Shown here piece after piece: positions 26,399 through 34,371 of a DNA stretch of 64,000 nt. The stretch comes from an uncultured Desulfobacter sp. (GTDB taxonomy: Bacteria; Desulfobacterota; Desulfobacteria; Desulfobacterales; Desulfobacteraceae): assembly GCF_963666675.1 (NCBI RefSeq), contig NZ_OY762929.1, forward strand, positions 4,156,001 to 4,220,000, written 5' to 3'. Every line of letters begins with the position of its first letter. Within the stretch, counting starts at the first letter, position 1. A program made the position numbers and the translations under genes. Under the pieces are notes generated by a model, which did not search any database, was not told where the DNA came from, and saw only the letters and a program-made list of their open reading frames with translations.

Positions 26399-27141
26399 TG
26401 CCGCTTTTCAGGCTTTCTGAAAGCATTGAATTTCCGCCGGCCTGGCTGGCGAGGCCCGACGGGCTGTTATGTATCGGGGGAGACCTGTGCCCTGAGCGTT
26501 TGACACTTGCGTACAGGATGGGTCTCTTCCCCTGGTTTTCCAACAGCGAACCCATTCTCTGGTGGTCCCCGGATCCCCGCCTGGTTCTTTTTCCTTCTAA
26601 AATCAGGGTATCCAAAAGCCTGAAAAAAATTATTCGAAAGAATTGTTTTTCCATTCGGATCAATACCGCGTTTGAACAGACCATTGTGGCCTGTTCCCAA
26701 CCCAGGCAGGGCAAGCATGAAGGCACCTGGCTGGTGGATGAAATGATTGATGCTTACATTACATTGCACAACATGGGTATCGCCCACTCCATAGAAGCCT
26801 GGCAGGGTGGGCGGCTGGTGGGCGGCTTGTACGGCATCAGTCTGGGAAAAACATTTTTTGGGGAATCCATGTTTTCCCGGGTATCCAATGCCTCTAAAGT
26901 TGCCTTGGTGGCACTGGCCCAGGAATTGGACAGCCAGGGATTCGGTATGATTGACTGCCAGGTCACCTCCGGCCACCTGCTTCGCATGGGGGCCGAGGAA
27001 ATAACCAGAGATCTGTTTCTCGACATTTTAAACCATGGTGTTGATCAAAAAGTACCGGATAGACTGTGGCAATCCGGACGGCATCTTTCCCCCCAAAGCA
27101 ACACGGATTCAACCCCAGGCAATATGGCACATGCCGTGTGA
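26398..27141 (+). CDS. aat: Leucyl/phenylalanyl-tRNA--protein transferase
   Basis: A 247-residue cytoplasmic enzyme that adds Leu or Phe to substrates with N-terminal Arg or Lys, creating primary N-degrons. The start FPPAWLARPDGLLCIGGDL and the segments MGLFPWFS, ILWWSPDPR, GTWLVDEM, GGLYGISLGKTFFGESMFS and DCQVTSGHLLRMGAEEI are characteristic. With clpS and clpA it forms a complete tagging, recognition and unfolding operon. Confidence 0.97.
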   Translation: MPLFRLSESIEFPPAWLARPDGLLCIGGDLCPERLTLAYRMGLFPWFSNSEPILWWSPDPRLVLFPSKIRVSKSLKKIIRKNCFSIRINTAFEQTIVACSQPRQGKHEGTWLVDEMIDAYITLHNMGIAHSIEAWQGGRLVGGLYGISLGKTFFGESMFSRVSNASKVALVALAQELDSQGFGMIDCQVTSGHLLRMGAEEITRDLFLDILNHGVDQKVPDRLWQSGRHLSPQSNTDSTPGNMAHAV

Positions 27142-27159
27142 GCAATGTATTGTTCCGAC

Positions 27160-27188
27160 TTGACAAATTCGGGTTCATCGTCATTATG
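27160..27188 (+). promoter_or_regulatory. Possible sigma-70 promoter before fxsA
   Basis: TTGACA at 27160-27165 is followed, 16 bases on, by CATTAT at 27182-27187. The -35 is perfect and the -10 is weak. It sits in the 175-base gap between aat and fxsA. Confidence 0.4.
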
Positions 27189-27316
27189 CATTAAGATGTG
27201 TATTGACGTTTATCTAAAAGTACCAATACGTTGCTAAGTTACTTTCACATTTTATTGTGGACCAGACCTGGGCATTGACAAACCAGGCCGTTAAACGACT
27301 GTTAGGAGTATTTTAT

Positions 27317-27712
27317 ATGCTGTTCAAACTGTTTTTATGCTTTACCCTGATTCCGGTGGCCGAACTATATATCCTGATCCATCTCGGTGGGATCATCGGC
27401 GGCTTAAACACCATCATCCTGGTGATCCTGACCGGATTCATCGGCGCCTACCTTGCGCGCATGGAAGGGCTGAACACCATGATGAAGGTCCGCCAGAATA
27501 TCAACCAGGGGCTGATGCCGGCCGAAGATCTTCTGGATGCATTTATCATCCTCGTTGCAGGCTTGGTGCTTATTACGCCCGGACTGTTGACGGACACAGC
27601 CGGCCTTTTGCTTTTATGGCCCCCCACGCGAAACAGGTTTAAACAGTTTTTACGGAAAAAATTTGACGAAATGGCGGCAAACGGCAGTATCAACATCACC
27701 CGGCTTCATTGA
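27317..27712 (+). CDS. fxsA: FxsA family membrane protein
   Basis: A 131-residue inner-membrane protein. The ATG at 27317 has TTAGGAG upstream and gives the FxsA-typical beginning LFLCFTLIPVAELYILIHLG. Hydrophobic segments at about 3-20, 25-45 and 75-95 and the motif GLVLITPGLLTDTAG-LLL are family hallmarks. FxsA relieves phage T7 F-exclusion when overproduced in E. coli; its normal role is unknown. Confidence 0.9.
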   Translation: MLFKLFLCFTLIPVAELYILIHLGGIIGGLNTIILVILTGFIGAYLARMEGLNTMMKVRQNINQGLMPAEDLLDAFIILVAGLVLITPGLLTDTAGLLLLWPPTRNRFKQFLRKKFDEMAANGSINITRLH

Positions 27713-27737
27713 ACCGGAGGCAGGTAGACTGCATCTG

Positions 27738-28607
27738 ATGGAAATAAAAGAACGCATCCTTGAAATGGTTCAAAAACGGGAAAGTGATTTACCCACGCTC
27801 CCGGCGGTTGTGAACAACCTGATCCAGGCGGCTTCCGACGAAAATACGACCACAGAAGACCTGGCCAAAATCATTTCACATGGCATCGGTATTACCAACA
27901 AGCTGCTCAAGCTTGCCAATTCTGTTTATTATGCCCAGAAAAATAAAGTCGAGACCATTAAACGCGCCATCGCCGTTATCGGATTTGATGAAATCATCGG
28001 CATTGCCCTGGGCATGGAAATCCTGTCCAGTGTCTCGGAAAAATCGGGCTTAACCCTTGATATGAAAGCATTGTGGATCCACGGTATTGGTGTGGCCACC
28101 GCCTCAAAACAACTGGCAAAGCAGACCAATCCGGGCATTGCAGGCAAAATTTTTGTCCCGGCCCTGCTCCACGATATGGGCAAAGCCATTTTCTCCATTT
28201 ACTTTAAAAAAGAGTATAATGAAGTCCGGCAGTTTGCATTGGAAAACAAGCGCCCCCTCTATTTCAGCGAAAACAGCCTGCTTAAAATTGACCATGCGGC
28301 ACTATCGGCCCTGTTGATGACACGGTGGAATTTCCCGGCATCCATTATTCTGCCGTGCAGATTTCATCATGCCCCGGAGTCGGCGCCGGTCAAATACCGT
28401 CATCATGCCCTGGTCATCAATATTGCCAACTATCTGACACAAAAAGCACAACTGGGTCATTCGGGCAACCCGGTTCCCGTCACCATTAAAAACGCACCCA
28501 AAAAGATCGGTGTGAATGAAGCGACATTGGTGCGGATCATAGAATCGCTGAAGGCCCAGGAGCCGCAGATCAAGGAATTTTTCAAAATCACCACGGCTTT
28601 TGGCTGA
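27738..28607 (+). CDS. HDOD domain signalling protein
   Basis: A 289-residue protein of the HDOD family, starting MEIKERILEMVQKRESDLPT. The HDOD core (about 20-215) shows LPTLPAVVNNL, ITNKLLKLANS and LLHDMGKAIFS with H-D reminiscent of HD phosphohydrolases, but without the complete catalytic set. These proteins act in regulation (competence, motility, stress) by protein contacts. It begins 25 bases after fxsA. A longer start at 27663 would overlap fxsA and is less likely. Confidence 0.85.
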   Translation: MEIKERILEMVQKRESDLPTLPAVVNNLIQAASDENTTTEDLAKIISHGIGITNKLLKLANSVYYAQKNKVETIKRAIAVIGFDEIIGIALGMEILSSVSEKSGLTLDMKALWIHGIGVATASKQLAKQTNPGIAGKIFVPALLHDMGKAIFSIYFKKEYNEVRQFALENKRPLYFSENSLLKIDHAALSALLMTRWNFPASIILPCRFHHAPESAPVKYRHHALVINIANYLTQKAQLGHSGNPVPVTIKNAPKKIGVNEATLVRIIESLKAQEPQIKEFFKITTAFG

Positions 28608-28614
28608 TCGGCTC

Positions 28615-29877
28615 TTAAATATCTTTGATCAGCCGCTCTCCGTTACAATTCCGGGCGGCCCTGTCAAACCCGTCCAGGCTCTCCTCCAGGGCCTGGGCCA
28701 GCAGAGAACCAGCCGTATACGCATTTGGATCACCCTGGTGCTCCACGGCGCAAAGGACATCCATAATACTCATGCACTCAATATCCATGGCCGGGGTGTA
28801 CCCGGTGGTATCGCCGTCACGATTGACTGAATACAAAACATCCGCCCGCATCAGGATCTCTAAAAGATGATGTACGATGTTCAAGGGTAAATTCAACTCC
28901 CCGGCAATCCGTACATCCGTGGCCGGGGGCTTTTTTTCCGCAAAACGCCGGACACATCCTTTGACAATCTCCAGCATGGCAAGTTTTCTGGCCCGGATAC
29001 TCATGGCATTTAACGTCAGATCCGGAATTTTTGCATGCCCGATATTCTCCCACTCAAAGGCAATTTCAGCACCGTAGAGCAGTACCCCCCAGGAAACCTG
29101 CAACCAGATCAGAAACACGGGCAGTGCGGCAAAACTGCCGTAGATGGCATTGTAGCCTGTTACAAAGACCTGGAACTTTAAAAAAGCGGTCTGGATAATC
29201 TGAAATAAGGTACCCGCAAATACCGCCCCTGTGGCGGCGGCCCTGAGATTTACCTTTTTATGGGGCATGATCACATAAAAAAACATGAACAACGACCAGG
29301 TGATCACATAGGGCACCACTTTGATAAAAAAGGAGATAACGCCTTTAATGTCAATGGGAACACCAAGATAGGCCCAGAATGATTCAAGGCGGGGAATCAT
29401 AAATAAATTTACTGATCCGGACAAAAGCCCCAGAAGGCCTGTTGCCAGGGCAATGGTCAAATAATCCGTGAGCTTTCTGATCAGCGGCCGACCGTCCCGC
29501 ACCCACCAGATACGGTTGAATGTGTCTTCAATATGGAACATCAGTTTAATCAAGGAGTATAAAAGCACCAGAACGCCGAGCACAGCCATAAGGCCGCCCT
29601 GGGTTTTCTCCAGCAGATTATTGGAAAACACCAGGATATTTTGGACAATCTCCTCATGGCCCTCAAACAAAGACATCACTTCGGCCTCAAGGAACTGCCG
29701 GAACCCGAAGCCCTTGGCAATCCCAAAGGCCATGGCCATCACCGGCACGACGCTCAACAGGGTATACAAACTTAACGCCGAGGCCCGCAAGGCGCAACTG
29801 TCCCGCTGATACCCCTTGGCAGCCCTGTACAGCACCCGGATACCCTTAGCCCGAAACGTGTTAAATGAAAACGTCAT
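28615..29877 (-). CDS. YihY/BrkB family inner-membrane protein
   Basis: A 420-residue protein. With the ATG at 29877 the start overlaps the stop of the upstream epimerase gene by ATGA. About six membrane helices lie between residues 30 and 285, beginning with the typical ALRASALSLYTLLSVVPVMA. Conserved GSVNLFMIPR and YNAIYGSFAALPVFLIWLQV follow. The last 130 residues form a soluble region with winged-helix character (ADVLYSVNRDGDTTGYTPA). The family was once called ribonuclease BN, but that activity belongs to another protein; its function is unknown. Confidence 0.88.
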   Translation of the reverse strand: MTFSFNTFRAKGIRVLYRAAKGYQRDSCALRASALSLYTLLSVVPVMAMAFGIAKGFGFRQFLEAEVMSLFEGHEEIVQNILVFSNNLLEKTQGGLMAVLGVLVLLYSLIKLMFHIEDTFNRIWWVRDGRPLIRKLTDYLTIALATGLLGLLSGSVNLFMIPRLESFWAYLGVPIDIKGVISFFIKVVPYVITWSLFMFFYVIMPHKKVNLRAAATGAVFAGTLFQIIQTAFLKFQVFVTGYNAIYGSFAALPVFLIWLQVSWGVLLYGAEIAFEWENIGHAKIPDLTLNAMSIRARKLAMLEIVKGCVRRFAEKKPPATDVRIAGELNLPLNIVHHLLEILMRADVLYSVNRDGDTTGYTPAMDIECMSIMDVLCAVEHQGDPNAYTAGSLLAQALEESLDGFDRAARNCNGERLIKDI

Positions 29878-30866
29878 GTCCGATTCAACCACGCCCCAAG
29901 ACGTTTTAAACCTTCCTGGGTGGAGACGTTCGGCAGATAGCCTAAATCATTTTTTGCCCGGCTGATATCAAACCAGTGGGAGGTGGCAAGTTCCTTGGCG
30001 GCAAACCGGGTCATGGGGGGATCTTTTTTTATGCCCAGGGTTCGGTAGATGAATTCAAAGAGCCACCCGGCCGCATAGGCGGTCCTTGCGGAGACATGCC
30101 CTTTGATGGGCGGCAGTCCGGCGGCAGCCAGGAATGCATTGGCCAGGCGCCATTTGGACATGGGCTCATCCTGGCTGATAAAATAGATGTTTCCGGATAG
30201 ATCAGGGTTTTGGGCCAGCTTTTCAGCGGCCAGGATATGGGCATCGGCGGCATTGTCCACATAAATGGTGTCCACAAGATCGGTATCCGGTCCAATGATC
30301 TTCAGACGTTTAGCCCGGTTGATAATACCGGGGACCAGGTGATTGTCTTCGGGGCCCCAGATCAAGTGGGGCCGCAAAATAATGACACAAAGCCCCTGCC
30401 CCGCCGCTTTAATCACCTCTTTTTCCGCAAGGGCCTTGGTTTCAGGGTATGGGGCCAGATATGTATCCGGATAGGGAACCGATTCATCCGCCCCGTGCAT
30501 ATCTTTGTCATCAAAGACCACCGAAGGAGAACTGGTATGAATCAACCGCCCCACCTCATTTTTCCTGCATGCGTCAATCACATTGACGGTCCCTGTGACA
30601 TTAATGCGGAAATATTCATCATAAGCCCCCCAGATACCGGGCTTTGCCGCCGTATGAAATACGGTGTCCACCCCTTGTAAGGCATCGGCAACGGCATCGG
30701 CATCGGCCAGATCTCCCTGTATCTGGGACACCCCCAGGTTATCCAGTTCCAAATACCTGGACCGGGAAAACGAAACGACACGCTCACCTTTATCCACTAA
30801 TTTCTTAACCAGCACCTTGCCCAGAAAGCCGCCGCCCCCCGTGACCAGGATATTTCCCAAACTCAT
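29874..30866 (-). CDS. NAD-dependent epimerase/dehydratase (3-beta-HSD / OleD-like)
   Basis: A 330-residue extended short-chain dehydrogenase. I take MSLGN at 30866 as the start because it places the nucleotide motif ILVTGGGGFLG directly at the N-terminus; an upstream ATG adds 21 unlikely residues. Catalytic residues are visible in TSSPSVVFD and the YxxxK motif YPETK. FHTAAKPGIWG and NVTGTVNVIDAC fit the 3-beta-hydroxysteroid dehydrogenase subfamily, which includes OleD of olefin biosynthesis. No other ole genes are in view, so the substrate is open. Confidence 0.85.
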   Translation of the reverse strand: MSLGNILVTGGGGFLGKVLVKKLVDKGERVVSFSRSRYLELDNLGVSQIQGDLADADAVADALQGVDTVFHTAAKPGIWGAYDEYFRINVTGTVNVIDACRKNEVGRLIHTSSPSVVFDDKDMHGADESVPYPDTYLAPYPETKALAEKEVIKAAGQGLCVIILRPHLIWGPEDNHLVPGIINRAKRLKIIGPDTDLVDTIYVDNAADAHILAAEKLAQNPDLSGNIYFISQDEPMSKWRLANAFLAAAGLPPIKGHVSARTAYAAGWLFEFIYRTLGIKKDPPMTRFAAKELATSHWFDISRAKNDLGYLPNVSTQEGLKRLGAWLNRT

Positions 30867-30922
30867 TTTTTGTTTTACCACCTGAATATTTGAAAGTTTA
30901 TAAATCTTGGTTAAATCTTTTC

Positions 30923-30949
30923 TTGACAAGGCCCGGCTTTTTTTATAAA
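30923..30949 (+). promoter_or_regulatory. Promoter of tRNA-Gly
   Basis: TTGACA (30923-30928) and TATAAA (30944-30949), 15 bases apart, lie just upstream of the tRNA at 30971. Both hexamers are close to consensus; the spacing is slightly short. Confidence 0.65.
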
Positions 30950-30970
30950 AGTAACTCGCCTTTCAGCTGA

Positions 30971-31045
30971 GCGGGAATAACTCAGTGGTAGAGTGCGACC
31001 TTGCCAAGGTCGAAGTCGCGGGTTCAAATCCCGTTTCCCGCTCCA
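30971..31045 (+). tRNA. tRNA-Gly (anticodon GCC)
   Basis: A 75-base tRNA with encoded CCA end. Acceptor GCGGGAA pairs with TTCCCGC. The anticodon stem CGACCTT...AAGGTCG carries GCC at 31003-31005. The T arm GCGGGTTCAAATCCCGT is intact. It decodes GGC and GGU codons. No integrase or attachment-site duplication is seen beside it. Confidence 0.98.
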
Positions 31046-31066
31046 TCTTTACTTTTTAAAGCCCAC

Positions 31067-32056
31067 TTAAAAATCCAACCTGACACCCAAATCGTTTTTC
31101 AGTGCAAACTCATAGATTGTGGATGCCACAGTCAGATCAAACAGCGCCATGCCCACAGACTTGAAAAATAAAGTTTGAATCGCCGGATCATCCTTTTGTT
31201 CAAGGCCCAGCGGTTCGCGGACAAGTTGTGCAAAGGCAAGCAACTGTGATTCCTTGACAATACCGCGCTCCAGAGGCTGACAGAGGTCACCTGACTCCTT
31301 TGCCGCAAAGGGGGTATCCACAAAAATACGGCTTGCCGTTTCAATGACGGCATCGGGAAACTCCTGCATATCAGGCCGGAATGATCCAACAGAGATAAAG
31401 GTTTTCCCTTTTACCAGTTCGGGATCATTGCTGAATACAGGCACCTTACTTGTCGTGGCCGCCACCACAAGGTCACAGGCTTTGACCAGGCTGTCCGCCG
31501 TCTGTGCCACCTTAAAACCCACATCCGGATACTCGTTTGCAAGGATTGCAACTTTTGCCCGGGCAGCCTCGGCTGAGCGATTAAAAATCATCACCTGCCT
31601 TACTTTGCGATTGAGCAGCAGATACCGGACCTGGGCCAGTCCCTGGACACCGGCACCGATCAAACCGGCCGTTTCGATGTTTTCACGGGTTAAAAATTTC
31701 ACCCCAAGCCCACCCACGGCACCGGTACGTTCGGCGGTCATCGCAGCCCCGTCCATAACAGCCAGGGGCATACCGGTTTTATTATCTGCCAGGGTCATGA
31801 TCCCGTTGACGGCAGGTGCCCCAAGCTTGGGAGCCCCGGGAAAAACAGATACCAGCTTGGTGGCGAAATAACGGCTTTCAAAACAGGGCATCAATAAAAG
31901 GGTGTTGTCACCGTCCTGAACGTGAATTCGGTCAGGCATCGTATAAGTTTCATCCAAAAGCAACTCGTAGGCATGGAATATGGCATTCAAAATCAGGGAA
32001 CGGTCAATTTTTGCGATATCTTTTTTGCCGATATAAAGCACACGTCTCTCCTTCAT
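31067..32056 (-). CDS. Ornithine cyclodeaminase / mu-crystallin family protein
   Basis: A 329-residue NAD(P)-dependent enzyme. Visible are the substrate-side DRIHVQ and LLMPCF, LVSVFPGAPKLGAPAVNG, the conserved AAMTAERTGAVGGLG, and the Rossmann motif GLIGAGVQGLAQVRYLL. Family members convert ornithine to proline or act as alanine or imine reductases; the exact substrate cannot be read. It is single, convergent with the tRNA gene and divergent from the Nudix gene. Confidence 0.87.
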   Translation of the reverse strand: MKERRVLYIGKKDIAKIDRSLILNAIFHAYELLLDETYTMPDRIHVQDGDNTLLLMPCFESRYFATKLVSVFPGAPKLGAPAVNGIMTLADNKTGMPLAVMDGAAMTAERTGAVGGLGVKFLTRENIETAGLIGAGVQGLAQVRYLLLNRKVRQVMIFNRSAEAARAKVAILANEYPDVGFKVAQTADSLVKACDLVVAATTSKVPVFSNDPELVKGKTFISVGSFRPDMQEFPDAVIETASRIFVDTPFAAKESGDLCQPLERGIVKESQLLAFAQLVREPLGLEQKDDPAIQTLFFKSVGMALFDLTVASTIYEFALKNDLGVRLDF

Positions 32057-32140
32057 CGTTTAATGATTATGAATTTCACATATCATAGACATAAAAAAAA
32101 GGCCATGGGAACCGCCGAAGGTATGCCTGGAGCACCATTT

Positions 32141-32809
32141 ATGTTACAACCGGAACAAATAATAACACAAATACAGGCAACGATTATGAGCAAAAAACAA
32201 GAAAAGGTCTTATGTATTGACCGAAATGACCTTCCGGCAGCGTGGGTCTGCCAAAGAACGGTCCTTCCAATGGATTTCCCCACGTTTGCCGCCACCTGCA
32301 CCAACGCCGCTTTTTCCTTTATCCCCCGGTACCTTGCCGAAGAAGACAGGCAAAAAAAACAGATCATCCCCTATATTCTGTTACAGACCGCCGATGGAAG
32401 CAGGACTGCGGCCTACAACAGACAGGGCAGTGAAAAACGACTCCATGACCTGTGGTCCATCGGCATCGGCGGCCATATCAACCCGGAAGACAATGTCACG
32501 GAGACAGGCAGGTTTGAAACTATTTTAAAAAACGGCATGCAAAGAGAACTGGAGGAAGAGTTGGCCCAGCGCGTTGCCGACGACCCCATTGAATTCATCG
32601 GCATTATCAGTGAAGATGTCACACCTGTGGGCAGCGTTCACATGGGAGCGGTTTTTTTAATCAGAACACAAACCCCCGAAAACTACCTGCCCGGCGAGGA
32701 GCTGCACAGCTTTACCTGGCATGAAACGGCAACGCTTGCCCGGCTGAATCTGGAATTATGGTCCGAGTTGGCCATAGAGCTTGTTAATTTATTGAATCCA
32801 ACACCTTAA
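32141..32809 (+). CDS. Nudix-type hydrolase family protein
   Basis: About 222 residues. Starts at 32105, 32141 and 32186 are all possible; I favour 32141, preceded by GGAG at eleven bases. Residues about 80-200 resemble a Nudix fold: SIGIGGHINPED followed by GMQRELEEEL approximates the G-x5-E-x7-R-E-U-x-E-E box, although the first glutamate is not clearly placed. FIGIISEDVTPVGSVHMGAV fits the following strand. It is probably a nucleotide or phosphoester hydrolase; the substrate is unknown. Its 3' end overlaps the convergent trpR-like gene by 26 bases. Confidence 0.75.
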   Translation: MLQPEQIITQIQATIMSKKQEKVLCIDRNDLPAAWVCQRTVLPMDFPTFAATCTNAAFSFIPRYLAEEDRQKKQIIPYILLQTADGSRTAAYNRQGSEKRLHDLWSIGIGGHINPEDNVTETGRFETILKNGMQRELEEELAQRVADDPIEFIGIISEDVTPVGSVHMGAVFLIRTQTPENYLPGEELHSFTWHETATLARLNLELWSELAIELVNLLNPTP

Positions 32810-33050
32810 GTGCAACAGCCCCCTCTTTCTTGAGCACCTTTGATCCCCTTGTGATTTTACACAGGCTGATCCCGTATTTTTCGGCAATTTTGCGCTGGGT
32901 CATCCCTGCATGCAGGTCTTTTAAGAGTTTCCAGCGCAAAGAAAGGTCCGACAACTCTGCCGGTGTAAAAATTTCTTCAAAAAAAGACGCCAGCTCATCT
33001 TTGTCTTTGATGGATAAGATAACATCCAGTAATTGATCGTCTATTCGCAT
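32784..33050 (-). CDS. TrpR-like (YerC/YecD family) DNA-binding protein
   Basis: An 88-residue helical protein. FFEEIFTPAELSDLSLRWKL and the helix-turn-helix MTQRKIAEKYGISLCKITRG match the TrpR/YerC-YecD family. It lacks features needed to say it senses tryptophan. It lies 22 bases downstream of the AMMECR1 gene, so the two may be co-transcribed. Confidence 0.85.
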   Translation of the reverse strand: MRIDDQLLDVILSIKDKDELASFFEEIFTPAELSDLSLRWKLLKDLHAGMTQRKIAEKYGISLCKITRGSKVLKKEGAVALKVLDSIN

Positions 33051-33072
33051 ATATACGCTACACCCCGGCGGC

Positions 33073-33636
33073 CTACTTTTTTTCAGAAAATGAATGCACC
33101 CTGTAAGTATGGACGGTTAGGCTGCCGTCCTCCCATTCACCGGCATCAAGCCCGGCTTTGAGGCACAACTGGGATAAAAACGACGCGACGTCGGACAATT
33201 GTTCCCAGACCTGGGGAAGAAAGATCGCCCGTCTGCTTGCCTTTTCAATAATGACACCATCCTTGAACGGCACAAGCCGTTGGCGCAACTCTTTTGCCGT
33301 ATTGTATTCAAGTTTTTCAGGGGGAGACAACAGACTGATTTCCAGGTCCACCTGGTCAAATTCTTCCCTGGCGAGGGGGGTAAAACGAGAGTCTTTAAAC
33401 GCGGCAAGTCTCGCGATTTCCGGAACCCCTGTTTTTAAAGGCCCATCCGGTTCTATGATGCCGATACATCCCCTGAGGCGTCCGTTTTTATGCAGGGTCA
33501 CAAACAGACCCATTTTTATTTCCAGAAAGGATGCCTCTAAATCAATCTGCGCTGTATCCACAGAAACCCCGAGTTCTTCAGCAATCCCGGCGCGCGCCAT
33601 TTTCAGCAGCATCCGCCCCTGTTCGTCACCTATCAT
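33073..33636 (-). CDS. amrA: AmmeMemoRadiSam system protein A (AMMECR1 domain)
   Basis: A 187-residue AMMECR1-domain protein with the family signature GRLRGCIGIIEPDGPL and the segments AAFKDSRFTPLAREEF, VDLEISLLSPPEKL and LPQVWEQL. In many bacteria this protein is encoded with a Memo-like protein and a radical SAM protein (AmrB, AmrS); neither is in the window. The role is unknown. The short upstream ribosome site is not clear. Confidence 0.85.
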   Translation of the reverse strand: MIGDEQGRMLLKMARAGIAEELGVSVDTAQIDLEASFLEIKMGLFVTLHKNGRLRGCIGIIEPDGPLKTGVPEIARLAAFKDSRFTPLAREEFDQVDLEISLLSPPEKLEYNTAKELRQRLVPFKDGVIIEKASRRAIFLPQVWEQLSDVASFLSQLCLKAGLDAGEWEDGSLTVHTYRVHSFSEKK

Positions 33637-34004
33637 TTATCCTGCATCCTTTTTTGCCCATTGACTTGGTCATACATCAAAGTAGCATCACCGAATAGAT
33701 AAAAAAAGGAAAACTTTACCCCGCCGACATTCCACGCCCGGGCCATACTTAATAACTTCCTAACAAAAGAATTTGAAAAGAATACGACGCAAATAAGCGT
33801 AAATACAATTTTTAAAATCCGACAATTCGTGGAACCATCTAATTTAGGATAATATCTTTTCCAATTTTTATGTTAATTCTACATAATTCGATTTGACTTG
33901 AACATTTATCTAAACTATCGTGGGGTGTAATCGGCTTGGTAGACGTGTAAAACGAGCGGTCAATTCAAGCATTAAAACAGTAAAAACAAATGGTTAGGTG
34001 AAAC
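33637..34004. promoter_or_regulatory. Intergenic region between divergent genes
   Basis: A 368-base AT-rich gap with no coding signal. A possible rightward promoter, TTGACT at 33893-33898 with TATCGT 17 bases later, could drive the 99-residue gene at 34005. Nothing else was recognised. Confidence 0.3.
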
Positions 34005-34304
34005 ATGACTATTATTGATCAGAAACTGATAAACAAACTATTAGAAAACGGGGTGGAGATGCCCTTAATCCCCGGGTTTATCCGCAGCCTGGCAAATGCC
34101 TTTCTGATCAATCCGAACATGTCCTACTGCCAGGCCCGAAAACGCCTCAAATACCTGGGATGGGAAGAGATTGAAATGGATTACCACACCTTCTCTTTGG
34201 CGGTAAATGTGCTTGAGACAAAAGGACTAAACCGTCTTGAATACAAATCCGCGCCCTGGTACCTGTCCAGCTTTAATGCCGGTCAATCTCCGGTAACTTA
34301 TTAG
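34005..34304 (+). CDS. Small protein of unknown function
   Basis: A 99-residue, probably cytoplasmic protein, with no signal peptide or membrane segment. It looks helical and wing-like (YCQARKRLKYLGWEEIEMDY then HTFSLAVNVLETKGL), which could be a small DNA-binding or regulatory fold, but this is speculative. TTAGGTGAAAC precedes the ATG. It is followed by an inverted repeat, and has a long upstream leader. I do not recognise a family. Confidence 0.65.
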   Translation: MTIIDQKLINKLLENGVEMPLIPGFIRSLANAFLINPNMSYCQARKRLKYLGWEEIEMDYHTFSLAVNVLETKGLNRLEYKSAPWYLSSFNAGQSPVTY

Positions 34305-34317
34305 ACGCGGTCTTAAC

Positions 34318-34352
34318 TATAAGCTATCTTAAAAATTTTAAGATAGCTTATA
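34318..34352. terminator. Inverted repeat between convergent genes
   Basis: TATAAGCTATCTTAAAA and its reverse complement form a nearly perfect 17-base stem with a minimal loop. Its position between the ends of the 99-residue gene and purB suggests a bidirectional terminator, although the T-run is short on both strands. Confidence 0.65.
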
Positions 34353-34371
34353 CAGTGATCTCTATAATATT

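Noticed and set aside
30971..31045. tRNA-Gly as an integration site for a mobile element
   Set aside because: No integrase, no repeated tRNA 3' end and ordinary chromosomal genes on both sides.
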